Of a stretch of 28,329 bases of DNA, positions 1 through 7,386 are shown in pieces. Source of the DNA: a bacterium. GTDB lineage: Bacteria; Patescibacteriota; Minisyncoccia; Phycocordibacterales; Phycocordibacteraceae. The DNA lies in NCBI GenBank assembly GCA_021781865.1, contig JAJXVZ010000006.1, forward strand, positions 1 to 28,329, given 5' to 3'. The first letter of the stretch is position 1, and each line of letters starts with the position of its first letter. The translations under genes were made by a program, and so were the position numbers. Under the pieces are notes generated by a model. That model was not told where the DNA came from. It ran no database searches and saw only the letters and a program-made list of their open reading frames with translations.

Positions 1-344
1 TTATCGGTGACCGGAAAGGTCGCGTTGGAGTAGGTTTAGGGAAGGGCGTTGATACCGCTCTTGCTATAGATAAAGCGATGCGTGACGCAAAGAAACATCT
101 TTTTACGGTTCCACGCACATCCTCAGGCTCGATCCCACATCAGGTTTTAGCGAAATACGCGTCTTCGACGGTTGAGATTATTCCCTCTGAAGGTCGTGGA
201 CTCGTTGCTGGGTCGGCGGTACGTACAGTGCTCGATCTCGCTGGCGTAACGGACGTTGTAACAAAAATTCATACACGCTCTAAGAATAAGCTCACTATTG
301 CGCGCGCAACTGTTGTTGCCTTGAAAAAGCTTCGTGCAAAATAA
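1..344 (+). CDS. rpsE: 30S ribosomal protein uS5, 3' part only
   Basis: C-terminal 113 residues of ribosomal protein S5, open at the left edge and read in the frame starting at base 3. It begins with IGDRKGRVGVGLGKG, the typical glycine-rich S5 segment, and continues through the family's C-terminal domain (VPRTSSGSIPHQV, GLVAGSAVRTVLDLAGV). S5 sits in the small subunit near the mRNA entry and decoding region and affects accuracy. The gene ends 19 bp before rplO; the usual rpmD (uL30) is absent from that gap. The N-terminal double-stranded-RNA-binding half lies outside the window. Identification is firm. Confidence 0.95.
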   Translation, partial: IGDRKGRVGVGLGKGVDTALAIDKAMRDAKKHLFTVPRTSSGSIPHQVLAKYASSTVEIIPSEGRGLVAGSAVRTVLDLAGVTDVVTKIHTRSKNKLTIARATVVALKKLRAK

Positions 345-363
345 TCTCTATACATAAATATAT

Positions 364-816
364 ATGCAACTTCATACACTTTCTCCACACAAAAGAAATA
401 AAAAAAATCCACCCGTTGGACGAGGTGGTAAACGTGGCAAAACGAGCGGACGAGGTGGCAAGGGACAAACTGCGCGTGCTGGACACAAGATTCGTCCAGA
501 AGCTCGCGATTTCATAAAGAAAGTCCCCAAGCGTCGGGGTTACGGGAAAAATCGTGCACGTACGGTTCGGACGAATCGAATACCGACTTCTGTTGTGAAT
601 GTTTCTGTTCTTGAAGCTGCCTACGAAACTGGTGAAACGGTCTCACCTAAGACTCTTCTTGCGAAGGGGCTTGTTCGCCGCGCAAAAGGGCGTACACCAA
701 TCGTTAAAATTCTCGGCACTGGTATTCTCACAAAGGCTCTCATTATTGAGGGATGCGATGTATCTACTGCTGCACGTACCGTACTTCTTGCCGCTCTCGG
801 TACCATCCATGCTTAA
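364..816 (+). CDS. rplO: 50S ribosomal protein uL15
   Basis: 150-residue protein with the L15 layout: a short N-terminus (MQLHTLSPHKRNKKNPPVGR), a glycine/lysine/arginine-rich extension (GRGGKRGKTSGRGGKGQ, about residues 19-35) that threads into 23S rRNA, and a C-terminal globular part ending in AARTVLLAALGTIHA. Length matches the family (about 145-150). It follows rpsE by 19 bp and its last 8 bp overlap secY, so the three are probably cotranscribed and translationally coupled. No Shine-Dalgarno sequence precedes the ATG; a TATACA box at 349-354 could be a weak internal promoter. The order rpsE-rplO-secY without rpmD is typical of CPR bacteria. Confidence 0.96.
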   Translation: MQLHTLSPHKRNKKNPPVGRGGKRGKTSGRGGKGQTARAGHKIRPEARDFIKKVPKRRGYGKNRARTVRTNRIPTSVVNVSVLEAAYETGETVSPKTLLAKGLVRRAKGRTPIVKILGTGILTKALIIEGCDVSTAARTVLLAALGTIHA

Positions 817-2083
817 TTCTTTTATTCGTAAACTCAAGCTTTCTTTTGGTGATCACGAGATCCGTTTTCGTATATTTTTTCTTATTGGCGCACTCGCACT
901 TTTCCGTTTGCTCGCGGCGATTCCGATTCCAGGTGTCAACCGTACTGCACTCGCTTCTTTTTTCGCAAACAACCAATTTTTTGGTCTTTTGAACATATTC
1001 TCAGGAGGCGGTCTTTCCCAGCTCTCAATCGTGATGCTCGGCGTCGGGCCCTACATCACCGCTTCAATAATTATGCAGCTTGGTACCATGGTGTTTCCAC
1101 AAGTAAAGCAAGCATATTTTGAGGAAGGTGAGGCCGGTCGCGCTAAATTTATCGAATGGAGTCGTCTTCTTACCATACCAATTGCCGTTCTGCAGGCCGT
1201 TGGTTTCCTATTTCTGCTTGAAGGTCAAAATGTGATAAGTCACCTTGGCTCTGTAGCACTTATCGCGAATATCGCACTTGTTACCGCAGGATCCTTGCTT
1301 CTCATGTGGCTCGGTGAACTTGTGACCGAGTTCGGTATCGGCAACGGCGTATCGCTTATAATTCTCGCGGGTATCCTTGCACGAGTACCTTCCGGCATTT
1401 CAGAAACGCTTTTTGCCTCAACTGCGGCAAACATTCCAGCATATCTCGCATTTATACTGCTCGCGCTTGCAATGATTTATGCGGTCGTGGTTGTCTCTGA
1501 TGCCGAGCGTTCGATACCAATTGCATATGCGCGAGCAGTACGCGGCGCGGCACTTTCACAAGGTGCGGCGACTTATCTGCCGATCCGGCTCCTGCAAGCA
1601 GGTGTGATACCTATCATTTTTGCATTGTCGCTCTTGCTTTTGCCGCAGATGGCGCTCTCAATGCTTGGAGCGTTACATATCTCATTCGCGACAAGCGCTG
1701 CACTGTGGTACACCGCGTTTCTTTCAAATCCATGGAAGTACGGCACAATCTATTTCCTGCTCGTGGTGTTATTTACCTATTTTTATACTGCAGTGACGTT
1801 TGAACCGAAGCGCGTTGCAGAAAATCTTCAGAAGACTGGTGCATTTGTCCCCGGTGTGCGCCCAGGCCGTGAAACTGAAGAATATATAGGCAAAGTGGTG
1901 AATCGCGTTACTCTTCCCGGAGCCTGTTTCCTCGGTCTTCTTGCTGTAGCACCTTCGATTATACAAGGCCTCACCGGTATAACGACACTTGTCTTAGGTG
2001 GCACTGCGCTCCTTATTGCAGTTCAGGTTGCGCTCGACCTCGCGCAGAAAATTGATGCCCAAGTCTCACTTCGTGAATATTAG
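809..2083 (+). CDS. secY: Sec translocon channel subunit SecY
   Basis: 424-residue polytopic membrane protein, the channel of the Sec protein-export translocon. The chosen ATG overlaps the end of rplO by 8 bp and gives the normal SecY N-terminus (MLNSFIRKLKLSFGDHEIRF). Family features include the plug and first-helix region (RLLAAIPIPGVN), GVGPYITASIIMQL, GIGNGVSLIILAGI, the cytosolic loop with ERSIPIAYARAVRGA, and PGVRPGRETEEYIGKVVNRVT near the C-terminus. About ten hydrophobic segments are visible, as expected. The in-frame reading extends upstream to 599 but that part lies inside rplO and is not SecY-like. Its partner secG is encoded at 16843-17082. Confidence 0.96.
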   Translation: MLNSFIRKLKLSFGDHEIRFRIFFLIGALALFRLLAAIPIPGVNRTALASFFANNQFFGLLNIFSGGGLSQLSIVMLGVGPYITASIIMQLGTMVFPQVKQAYFEEGEAGRAKFIEWSRLLTIPIAVLQAVGFLFLLEGQNVISHLGSVALIANIALVTAGSLLLMWLGELVTEFGIGNGVSLIILAGILARVPSGISETLFASTAANIPAYLAFILLALAMIYAVVVVSDAERSIPIAYARAVRGAALSQGAATYLPIRLLQAGVIPIIFALSLLLLPQMALSMLGALHISFATSAALWYTAFLSNPWKYGTIYFLLVVLFTYFYTAVTFEPKRVAENLQKTGAFVPGVRPGRETEEYIGKVVNRVTLPGACFLGLLAVAPSIIQGLTGITTLVLGGTALLIAVQVALDLAQKIDAQVSLREY

Positions 2084-2173
2084 AGTCAAATCAAAAACCG
2101 TTCTTAATTCACATACCTCAACTTTTAAAATACTTATAAACGGTACAGCATCAACAACGGTCACAACGCCGCT

Positions 2174-2202
2174 TTGACACAGTACTTACCACATTCTATA
2201 GA
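2174..2202 (+). promoter_or_regulatory. Promoter of the adk-map-ndk operon
   Basis: TTGACA (2174-2179), a 17-bp spacer, then TATAGA (2197-2202): a near-consensus sigma-70 type promoter in the 139-bp gap between secY and adk. Expected transcription start is about 2209, giving a leader of roughly 14 nt before the GTG start. A second TATAAT hexamer (2215-2220) lies too close to the start codon to be the main -10 for this gene. Strongest promoter match in the window. Confidence 0.75.
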
Positions 2203-2222
2203 AGAATGCTAAAGTATAATTC

Positions 2223-2789
2223 GTGGAAACAAAAACGATATTCTTCATTGGAAAACCTGGATGTGGGAAAGGGACTCAGGCAAAGTTTCTTGCGGATAAA
2301 ACTGGTTGGAAAGTCATGTCAGCTGGTGACACGCTCCGGGCGATGGCGGCGCTCGACACATCTGTCGGGCGGAAGATGAAACACCAGATGGATGCCGGGC
2401 TTCTCATGCCATCGTGGCTTCCAACCTATCTTTTTTTGAAAGACATTTTTGCACTTCCCGAGGGCGCAAGCATCATTTTTGACGGATTTAACCGTAAGTT
2501 GCACGAAGCAGAACTTATTAAGGAATCTCTCGTATGGCTCGAGCGGCCGTTCTCAGTCATTTATCTGCGCGTGTCCGATAAAGAAATTCATCATCGCCTT
2601 GCTCTCCGCAAAGAAATCGAAGATCGTGCCGATGACAATGTAGTTAGCGAACGTTTGAAAGAATATTATGCTCATACCGAGTCGGTTATCAGAATGTTTC
2701 GTATGGGTGGCGATATTATCGAGTTGGACGGCTCGCCGTCACCTGAAAAAATCGCTGCCGAAATTAATGCAGCACTCGATATCCAATGA
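2223..2789 (+). CDS. adk: Adenylate kinase, short-LID form
   Basis: 188-residue nucleoside monophosphate kinase catalysing ATP + AMP to 2 ADP in the cytosol. The P-loop GKPGCGKGTQ is at residues 10-19, an AMP-site segment SAGDTLRAM at about 34-42, and DGFNRK replaces the usual DGFPRT. The C-terminal arginine motif is seen in RKEIEDRADDN. The LID domain, about 40 residues in long forms, is reduced to a short loop, as in short-type kinases, and no zinc-binding cysteines are present. The start is GTG at 2223, chosen because it directly precedes the P-loop strand and lies just after a strong promoter. Its stop overlaps the map start by four bases (ATGA). The secY-adk-map order is the classic bacterial arrangement. 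Confidence 0.9.
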   Translation: METKTIFFIGKPGCGKGTQAKFLADKTGWKVMSAGDTLRAMAALDTSVGRKMKHQMDAGLLMPSWLPTYLFLKDIFALPEGASIIFDGFNRKLHEAELIKESLVWLERPFSVIYLRVSDKEIHHRLALRKEIEDRADDNVVSERLKEYYAHTESVIRMFRMGGDIIELDGSPSPEKIAAEINAALDIQ

Positions 2790-3550
2790 TAATTACGAAC
2801 AATACTGAGCGGGGAAATCTTATCGAAGCGGGGAAGCGTCTCGCAGTCGTACTTCGTGCGCTTAAAGCGAAAGTGGTGCCCAATATCACTGCTGAAGAAC
2901 TCGACGATCTGGCGGAAGAGCTCATTCGCGCAAAAGGCGACGAGCCGTGCTTCCTTGGCTATACACCTGAAGGTGCCTCACGGCCATATCCCGCAACGCT
3001 CTGTGTTTCTATAAATGATGAAGTTGTGCATGGTATCCCGAATGAATCGGTGAAGGTATTGAAGAAGGGTGATATCGTTGGACTCGATCTTGGTCTTACT
3101 CATAATGATATCGTCGTCGACAGTGCTATCACCGTGCCGGTAGGTGAAATAGGTCAAGAAGTTTCTTTACTTCTTGACGCAACCGAGCGGGCCCTCGCGA
3201 AGGGCATAGCTGCTGCTAATCCTGGGAAACACATCGGTGACATTTCATATGCTATCCAGGAGGAGATTGAACATGCGGGTTTCAAGGTCATAAGAGAGCT
3301 TGGCGGGCATGGCGTTGGTAATCTTGTTCATGAGGAGCCCTTCATTCCAAATTTTGGTCGCCCAGGTGAAGGAGAATTGCTTGTCGAGGGTATGGTACTT
3401 GCTCTCGAACCTATTTCGACAGCAGGCAAGGCCGCGATCACGCTAGCAGCTGACGGTTACACATTTCGTACAAAAGATGGTTCGCGTTCCGCACATTTCG
3501 AGCACACCATCTTGATTGAAAGAAGAGGAGCGCGTATCATAACCCAATAA
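2786..3550 (+). CDS. map: Methionine aminopeptidase, type I
   Basis: 254-residue metalloprotease that removes the initiator methionine from new proteins. The pita-bread-fold metal ligands are all recognisable: D101 and D112 (GLDLGL, VVDSAI), H175 (GGHGVG), E208 (ALEPI) and E239 (FEHTI). The substrate-site histidine is in VVHGIP (H82). Length is normal for the type Ia form, with no N-terminal zinc-finger or SH3-binding extension and no type II insert. Translation is probably coupled to adk through the ATGA overlap. The next gene, ndk, follows after 29 bp, so adk-map-ndk reads as one operon. Confidence 0.95.
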   Translation: MIITNNTERGNLIEAGKRLAVVLRALKAKVVPNITAEELDDLAEELIRAKGDEPCFLGYTPEGASRPYPATLCVSINDEVVHGIPNESVKVLKKGDIVGLDLGLTHNDIVVDSAITVPVGEIGQEVSLLLDATERALAKGIAAANPGKHIGDISYAIQEEIEHAGFKVIRELGGHGVGNLVHEEPFIPNFGRPGEGELLVEGMVLALEPISTAGKAAITLAADGYTFRTKDGSRSAHFEHTILIERRGARIITQ

Positions 3551-3579
3551 CCGCCGCAGGCGATTTTATTTTTGAAACT

Positions 3580-4185
3580 ATGGCACACCCTAAAACTGAA
3601 CGAACGCTCGTTATCGTGAAACCGGACGGCATTCAGCGCGCGCTTATTGGCGAGATTATTAGGCGTTACGAACGAACTGGCTTGAAGCTTGTCGCGCTCA
3701 AGATGCTTATTCCGACCGAAGCGATGATCGAAGAGCATTATCTTCTTGATCCGAATTGGAAAAAAAGTGTTGGTGAGAAGGCGATTTCAAGTTACGTGAA
3801 GAAAGGCGAGAAACCGCCTTCAACTGACCCGATTGAGGTGGCGGACAGCGTCGTCGTGAGCTTGAAGAAGTACATGACAAGCGGGCCAGTCATCGCTATG
3901 GTCTGGGAGGGCGGTCACGCGGTTGAGCTTGTACGCAAGATTACCGGCAGCACCGAGCCGCGCAGCGCCAGTATCGGTACTATCCGTGGCGATTTCGTCC
4001 TCGATTCTTATCAGATGGCAGATACGGATACTCGTGCGATCCGTAATTTAATCCATGCGTCTGGTACGGTTCCTGAAGCGGAGAAGGAGATTCCGCATTG
4101 GTTCAAACCTGAAGAAATCATTAGGTATCATGTGCCGCACGAAGCTACGCTATACGATGTTGATATGAAAGGAATTCTCGAATGA
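3580..4185 (+). CDS. ndk: Nucleoside diphosphate kinase, extended form
   Basis: 201-residue enzyme transferring the gamma phosphate between nucleoside triphosphates and diphosphates. ERTLVIVKPDGIQR (7-20), YMTSGPVIAMVWEG (98-111), IRGDF (135-139) and the active-site histidine in RNLIHASGTVPEAEKEI (H159) identify the family. It is longer than the usual 135-150 residues: about 25 extra residues sit between EEHY (51-54) and YMTSGP, about 5 extra precede the catalytic histidine region, and there is a C-terminal tail. The normal HGSDS signature is changed to HASGT. The reading is intact and the fold residues are kept, so activity is likely. Last gene of the adk-map-ndk run; the 6S RNA candidate follows. 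Confidence 0.92.
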   Translation: MAHPKTERTLVIVKPDGIQRALIGEIIRRYERTGLKLVALKMLIPTEAMIEEHYLLDPNWKKSVGEKAISSYVKKGEKPPSTDPIEVADSVVVSLKKYMTSGPVIAMVWEGGHAVELVRKITGSTEPRSASIGTIRGDFVLDSYQMADTDTRAIRNLIHASGTVPEAEKEIPHWFKPEEIIRYHVPHEATLYDVDMKGILE

Positions 4186-4248
4186 CTCAGAAGCTCCATA
4201 CCGCGAGATTTTTGAATCATGTTACCTCAACTTCTTGTGGAAGTAGGG

Positions 4249-4254
4249 TATACT
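4249..4254 (+). promoter_or_regulatory. -10 box of the 6S RNA candidate
   Basis: TATACT hexamer 8 bp before the first paired base of the structured RNA at 4262, placing the transcription start at about 4261-4262. The -35 region is weak (CTCAAC-like at 4226-4231). Confidence 0.5.
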
Positions 4255-4261
4255 AGAAGTT

Positions 4262-4404
4262 GGAGCCGTTCTTAAAAACGCAACTTGCCTAATTCTTGGG
4301 AGCTTTGCATTTAGGCGTGCTTGGCGAATTCCGTAAGGAGATCCGATAGCTGCTATTCGGGCACCCACCTGGCAAGATTAAAGTTGCAATAAGGAATGGC
4401 TCCG
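4262..4404 (+). ncRNA. ssrS: Probable 6S RNA
   Basis: Non-coding stretch of about 143 nt between ndk and the beta-CASP RNase. Its ends pair over a long interrupted stem: GAGCCGTTCTT (4263-4273) with AAGGAATGGCTC near 4392-4403, then GCAACTT with AAGTTGC and GCC with GGC. That leaves a large central bulge and an internal hairpin, the overall 6S shape that mimics an open promoter and binds RNA polymerase. Sequence blocks also resemble known 6S RNAs: GCGTGCTTGGCGAATTCCGTAAGGA, compared from memory with the E. coli segment around GCATGCTCGG and TCCGAGAAGCC, and GGGCACCCACCTGG, the conserved CACCCACCT block. A -10 box precedes it and a strong hairpin follows. A covariance-model search would settle it. 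Confidence 0.72.
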
Positions 4405-4440
4405 CGAAAATCCCTCTCTTAAAGGGGGATTTTCGCGGAA
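4402..4440 (+). terminator. Strong hairpin after the 6S RNA candidate
   Basis: A perfect 14-bp inverted repeat, TCCGCGAAAATCCC (4402-4415) with GGGATTTTCGCGGA (4427-4440), extended by two inner pairs around a small loop. No U-tract follows, so it may be a factor-assisted terminator or a processing and stability hairpin. It touches the last paired base of the RNA. Confidence 0.55.
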
Positions 4441-4462
4441 TGCGCCGTGCTACAGTTCATAC

Positions 4463-5854
4463 ATGGCATTAAGACTTAGTTTTGATGGTGGTGCGGGTAA
4501 AGTTACCGGTTCCAATTTCTTAATTGAGGGCGATCGTGGGAAAGTCCTTATTGATTGCGGTATCGAACAAGGTGCCGATTTCAGCAGAGCGCACGTTTAC
4601 GGGCCGTTTCCTTATGACGTGAAGACAATCAATGCGCTCGTTGTTACTCATGCGCACCTTGACCACGTCGGCCGCATCCCGAAACTGGTGAAGGACGGCT
4701 TTCGTGGGAAGATTTATATGACGCCGCCGACGTGCGACCTAGCCGAGCTCATTTTGTATGACTCGGTCGGTATTCTTAGTGAAGAAGCCAACACTCACGG
4801 CAGAGCTCCTCTTTATGAAAAAGAAGACGTTGATCGCGCCTTCTCGCTCGTCGAGGCGCTCGATTATCATGTTGAAAAAGAGGTTGCCCCAGGACTCTCG
4901 GTCTACCTGCGTAACACTGGTCACATTCTCGGCTCGGCGAGTGTGCGGATAAAAGATGAAGCAGGTGTCGCTATTGCGCTCACAGGCGATATTGGCAATT
5001 CGCCCTCGCCACTCTTGCCTGATTGGGAACCAGTGAGCGACGCCGACGCAATCGTTATGGAGAGTGTGTATGGCGACAGATTGCATCCTGCACAGCAACG
5101 CCGTGTTGAACTTCTTAGGGACACGCTAGCGAAAGCGATAACAAGGGGTGGTACGATTCTCATCCCCGCCTTCTCGCTCGAACGCACACAGCTCATGCTT
5201 TATGAGCTCTCGAATTTTTTTGAGGCAGGAGATCTTCCGAAAATTCCAGTCTTTCTCGATTCGCCACTTGCAATACGCGTGACTGAAGTATACGAAAAAT
5301 GGGGGCTGAAATACTTCAAACCTGCAGCCGAGGATGAGATGAAAAGGGAGGGGAGCATTTTTGAATTTCCGTTTTTGAAACAAACGCGCTCGTACGAGGA
5401 ATCCATAGCGATAGAAGAAACTCCAAATCCAAAAATGATCATTGCTGGTGCGGGTATGAGCCACGGTGGTCGTATCGGCCACTGGGAGGCACGCTACCTC
5501 CCCGATCCAACCACAACACTCTTCATTGTTGGATACCAAGCACCCGGGACGCCCGGGCGGCGCATGATGGAAGGCGCATCGAGCGTGCGACTCGTGAACA
5601 GCGAGATAAAAATAAAAGCAAAGGTTGAAAAACTCGAAGGCTGGTCGGCGCATGCCGATCGCGATGAACTTTTGAAGTTCGCGGAAGCGTCGCTTACGGA
5701 TAAGCGCGTCAAAACGATATTCACAGCCCTAGGCGAACCCTTAGCCGAGCGGTTCCTCGCACAGCGCATTCATGACTATCTCGGTGCTCGCGCTATTGTT
5801 CCTGAGGTAGATCAGACATGGGAAATCACGAAAGACTCTGCGAAGAGAGTCTAG
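4463..5854 (+). CDS. Metallo-beta-lactamase/beta-CASP RNase (CPSF-like)
   Basis: 463-residue RNA-processing nuclease of the MBL plus beta-CASP superfamily. Motif 2, HAHLDH, is at residues 63-68. Later motifs include GHILGSASVRI, the metal-binding TGDIGN, MESVYGDR, the beta-CASP segment with IPAFSLERTQ, GAGMSHGGR, and the C-terminal GWSAHADRDEL histidine motif. Full-length CPSF73-like bacterial proteins have this size and architecture; they act as zinc-dependent endo/exoribonucleases. There is no KH or N-terminal extension. It is a second beta-CASP enzyme beside RNase J (13173-15068), so RNA turnover probably uses both. ATG at 4463 gives the standard start (LRLSFDGGAGKVTGS). A TACAGT box at 4452-4457 might drive a leaderless mRNA. 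Substrate unknown. Confidence 0.88.
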   Translation: MALRLSFDGGAGKVTGSNFLIEGDRGKVLIDCGIEQGADFSRAHVYGPFPYDVKTINALVVTHAHLDHVGRIPKLVKDGFRGKIYMTPPTCDLAELILYDSVGILSEEANTHGRAPLYEKEDVDRAFSLVEALDYHVEKEVAPGLSVYLRNTGHILGSASVRIKDEAGVAIALTGDIGNSPSPLLPDWEPVSDADAIVMESVYGDRLHPAQQRRVELLRDTLAKAITRGGTILIPAFSLERTQLMLYELSNFFEAGDLPKIPVFLDSPLAIRVTEVYEKWGLKYFKPAAEDEMKREGSIFEFPFLKQTRSYEESIAIEETPNPKMIIAGAGMSHGGRIGHWEARYLPDPTTTLFIVGYQAPGTPGRRMMEGASSVRLVNSEIKIKAKVEKLEGWSAHADRDELLKFAEASLTDKRVKTIFTALGEPLAERFLAQRIHDYLGARAIVPEVDQTWEITKDSAKRV

Positions 5855-5929
5855 TGACACACTACTTATGCAAGGCCACTCCATCCATTTCGAACGCTAC
5901 GTTTAGCCAAACAGCTAAAGCTAGAAATA

Positions 5930-5952
5930 AACACGATCTATAAGATCGTGTT
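5930..5952. terminator. Hairpin between convergent genes
   Basis: AACACGATC (5930-5938) pairs with GATCGTGTT (5944-5952) around a 5-nt loop. It lies between the end of the beta-CASP RNase (+) and the end of rplT (-), where a bidirectional terminator is expected. The T-tracts on both sides are poor. Confidence 0.45.
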
Positions 5953-6004
5953 GCATATGCTTATCCGCAAGACGATTGAAATAATTTGGATGTTTTTCAA
6001 TTAT

Positions 6005-6352
6005 TTAAACGATCTTTTTTGCGATACGGGAAAAAATCTCAGGGTGCTCAGAAGCGAATTGTGCAAGGACTTTACGATCGAGTTGGAACCCATTTTTTTT
6101 CAGCTTCGCAATGAATGTACTGTAAGAAGCATGGCCATTTGCACGGACGGCGGCATTCAGGCGAACAATCCAGAGCTGACGAAAATCTGTTTTCTTATCA
6201 CGGCGATGTGCAAACGCATATCGACCTGCACGCATAAGCGCCTCGTGCGCATAACGCTCCTTTTTAGAACGAATGCCACGATATCCTTTGGCTCTCTCGA
6301 GGACATTCTTACGACGCTTTTGCGCCATGATTCCACCCTTGACTCTTGTCAT
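6005..6352 (-). CDS. rplT: 50S ribosomal protein bL20
   Basis: 115-residue basic protein with the L20 pattern: MTRVKGGIMAQKRRKNVL at the N-terminus (compare MPRVKRG in other bacteria), AKGYRGIRSKKERYAHEALMRAGRYAF in the long helix, then LNAAVRANG and YSTFIAKLKKNG. L20 is an early 23S rRNA-binding assembly protein and represses its own operon in several bacteria. It is the last gene of infC-rpmI-rplT on the minus strand, 23 bp after rpmI. No Shine-Dalgarno sequence precedes the ATG. Length is normal. Confidence 0.95.
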   Translation of the reverse strand: MTRVKGGIMAQKRRKNVLERAKGYRGIRSKKERYAHEALMRAGRYAFAHRRDKKTDFRQLWIVRLNAAVRANGHASYSTFIAKLKKNGFQLDRKVLAQFASEHPEIFSRIAKKIV

Positions 6353-6375
6353 AAAATAATTTTAAAGTTAGTTAA

Positions 6376-6561
6376 TTAGGAACCTGGAAGAAAACGGCGA
6401 CGAACTCTTGCGGTCAAGTTTATCGTGATGGGACGGCGCTTCTGTGAACGTTCAGAGCCGCTCTGTTTCGCATTAAAATGATTTTGTCCAGGCCTGCGCA
6501 CTACAAGTTTCCCCTGGCGTGTGACACGAATTCGTTTTGAATATGATTTATTGGTTTTCAT
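6376..6561 (-). CDS. rpmI: 50S ribosomal protein bL35
   Basis: 61-residue very basic protein: MKTNKSYSKRIRVTRQGKL at the start, RPGQNHFNAKQSGSERSQKR in the middle and LTARVRRRFLPGS at the end, matching L35 (KTHRGAAKRFKVTGTGK..., H..K..., LP). It overlaps the end of infC by 14 bp, which suggests translational coupling, and precedes rplT in the canonical infC-rpmI-rplT order. L35 is a small large-subunit protein lying near L15. Confidence 0.92.
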   Translation of the reverse strand: MKTNKSYSKRIRVTRQGKLVVRRPGQNHFNAKQSGSERSQKRRPITINLTARVRRRFLPGS

Positions 6562-7114
6562 TTTTTTGTTTCAATTCCTTATTTCGTTTTTGTTGTGTCG
6601 CAAGGTCACGTTCTATAACGCCAGCGAATCCCTTTATGCTCTTCGTTATAGGTTCAGCCATCTTATAGGCATAAGGAACACGCAAGAGAAACTTCTCAAG
6701 GCGGGCTTTTAGAAATTCCTCATTCATACCTTTATAGCGACCTTTGAGGAAAAGCTCGGCTCGTACTCGATGACCTTCGGCGAGCCATTCAGCGGCTTTT
6801 TTTGCCTTAAGTGCCATATCATTATCACCAGTACCCACCTTAATCTGGATCTCCTTGGTCTCTGATATTTTTACCTTAGCCCTCGTAGCCTTTTCCTTCT
6901 TGCTCCGCTCGTATTCAAATTTACCATAATCCATGATCTTCGCAATGGGCGGAACGACCAAGGGCGAAATTTCAATAAGGTCAAGTTCAGCCGTTTTTGC
7001 CGCCGCAAGCGCCGCCGCAAGCGGGAGGACTCCAAGATTTTCACCATTCGCACCAATAACACGCAATTCTTGCGCGCGAATCTCCTTATTTATATGAAGT
7101 CGGTCGGTAGCCAC
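6548..7114 (-). CDS. infC: Translation initiation factor IF-3
   Basis: IF-3 binds the 30S subunit, keeps it apart from 50S and checks the initiator codon. The N-terminal domain is clear (RLHINKEIRAQELRVIG, LDLIEISPLVVPPIAKIMDYGKFEYE), as is the C-terminal domain (KEIQIKVGTGDNDMALKAKKAAEWL, VRAELFLKGRY). I chose GTG at 7114 because only a few residues should precede the RINEEIR motif. The same frame runs up to a GTG at 7153, but those 13 residues are hydrophobic (MQSFFVLLLYKF) and unlike IF-3, and their DNA is T-rich with a TATAAA box. infC is known for rare start codons, so the exact start stays uncertain. Length from 7114 is 188 residues. Confidence 0.93.
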   Translation of the reverse strand: MATDRLHINKEIRAQELRVIGANGENLGVLPLAAALAAAKTAELDLIEISPLVVPPIAKIMDYGKFEYERSKKEKATRAKVKISETKEIQIKVGTGDNDMALKAKKAAEWLAEGHRVRAELFLKGRYKGMNEEFLKARLEKFLLRVPYAYKMAEPITKSIKGFAGVIERDLATQQKRNKELKQKNENQ

Positions 7115-7322
7115 TGGAAATTTATACAATAATAGCACAAAAAAAGATTGCACGCATGTTTATCTTGAGGAGAGATATTTTGTACCCCAGACATGGTTTT
7201 GATTAAGAATCGATAAATTACAGCGAGTTTGTTTTATATAGCATTATCTGTTTGGCAGCCATATAATCACTATGTGGTGGATTAGCGAATAACGAGGAGC
7301 ATATAATAATGTGACGTTATAG

Positions 7323-7331
7323 TTATCCACA
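7323..7331 (+). promoter_or_regulatory. Single DnaA-box match
   Basis: TTATCCACA is an exact match to the consensus DnaA box, in the 272-bp non-coding gap between infC and the FMN reductase. Only one copy is visible, so it is not an origin; it could be a chance match or a DnaA-responsive site. The rest of this gap is AT-rich; beyond the promoter elements of the two divergent genes, I see nothing in it. Confidence 0.3.
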
Positions 7332-7371
7332 CAGTGCTCCCAGTGTTGATGGCGTACTCTATATCAGTACA

Positions 7372-7377
7372 CATAAT
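7372..7377 (+). promoter_or_regulatory. -10 box for a leaderless FMN reductase mRNA
   Basis: CATAAT at 7372-7377 would start transcription at about 7384-7387, on or next to the ATG at 7387. A perfect TATAAT (7380-7385) lies even closer but would place the start inside the gene. Confidence 0.4.
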
Positions 7378-7386
7378 TTTATAATC

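Noticed and set aside
2115..2124. ACCTCAACTT shared with 4224-4233 upstream of the 6S RNA candidate
   Set aside because: The two copies lie at different distances from their -10 boxes and no third copy was seen; likely chance.
5948..6379. Plus-strand open frame of 143 codons
   Set aside because: It is the mirror of rplT; the minus-strand protein is an unmistakable L20.
7323..7331. Replication origin near the DnaA box
   Set aside because: One exact box only, no clustered boxes, no dnaA or dnaN nearby.
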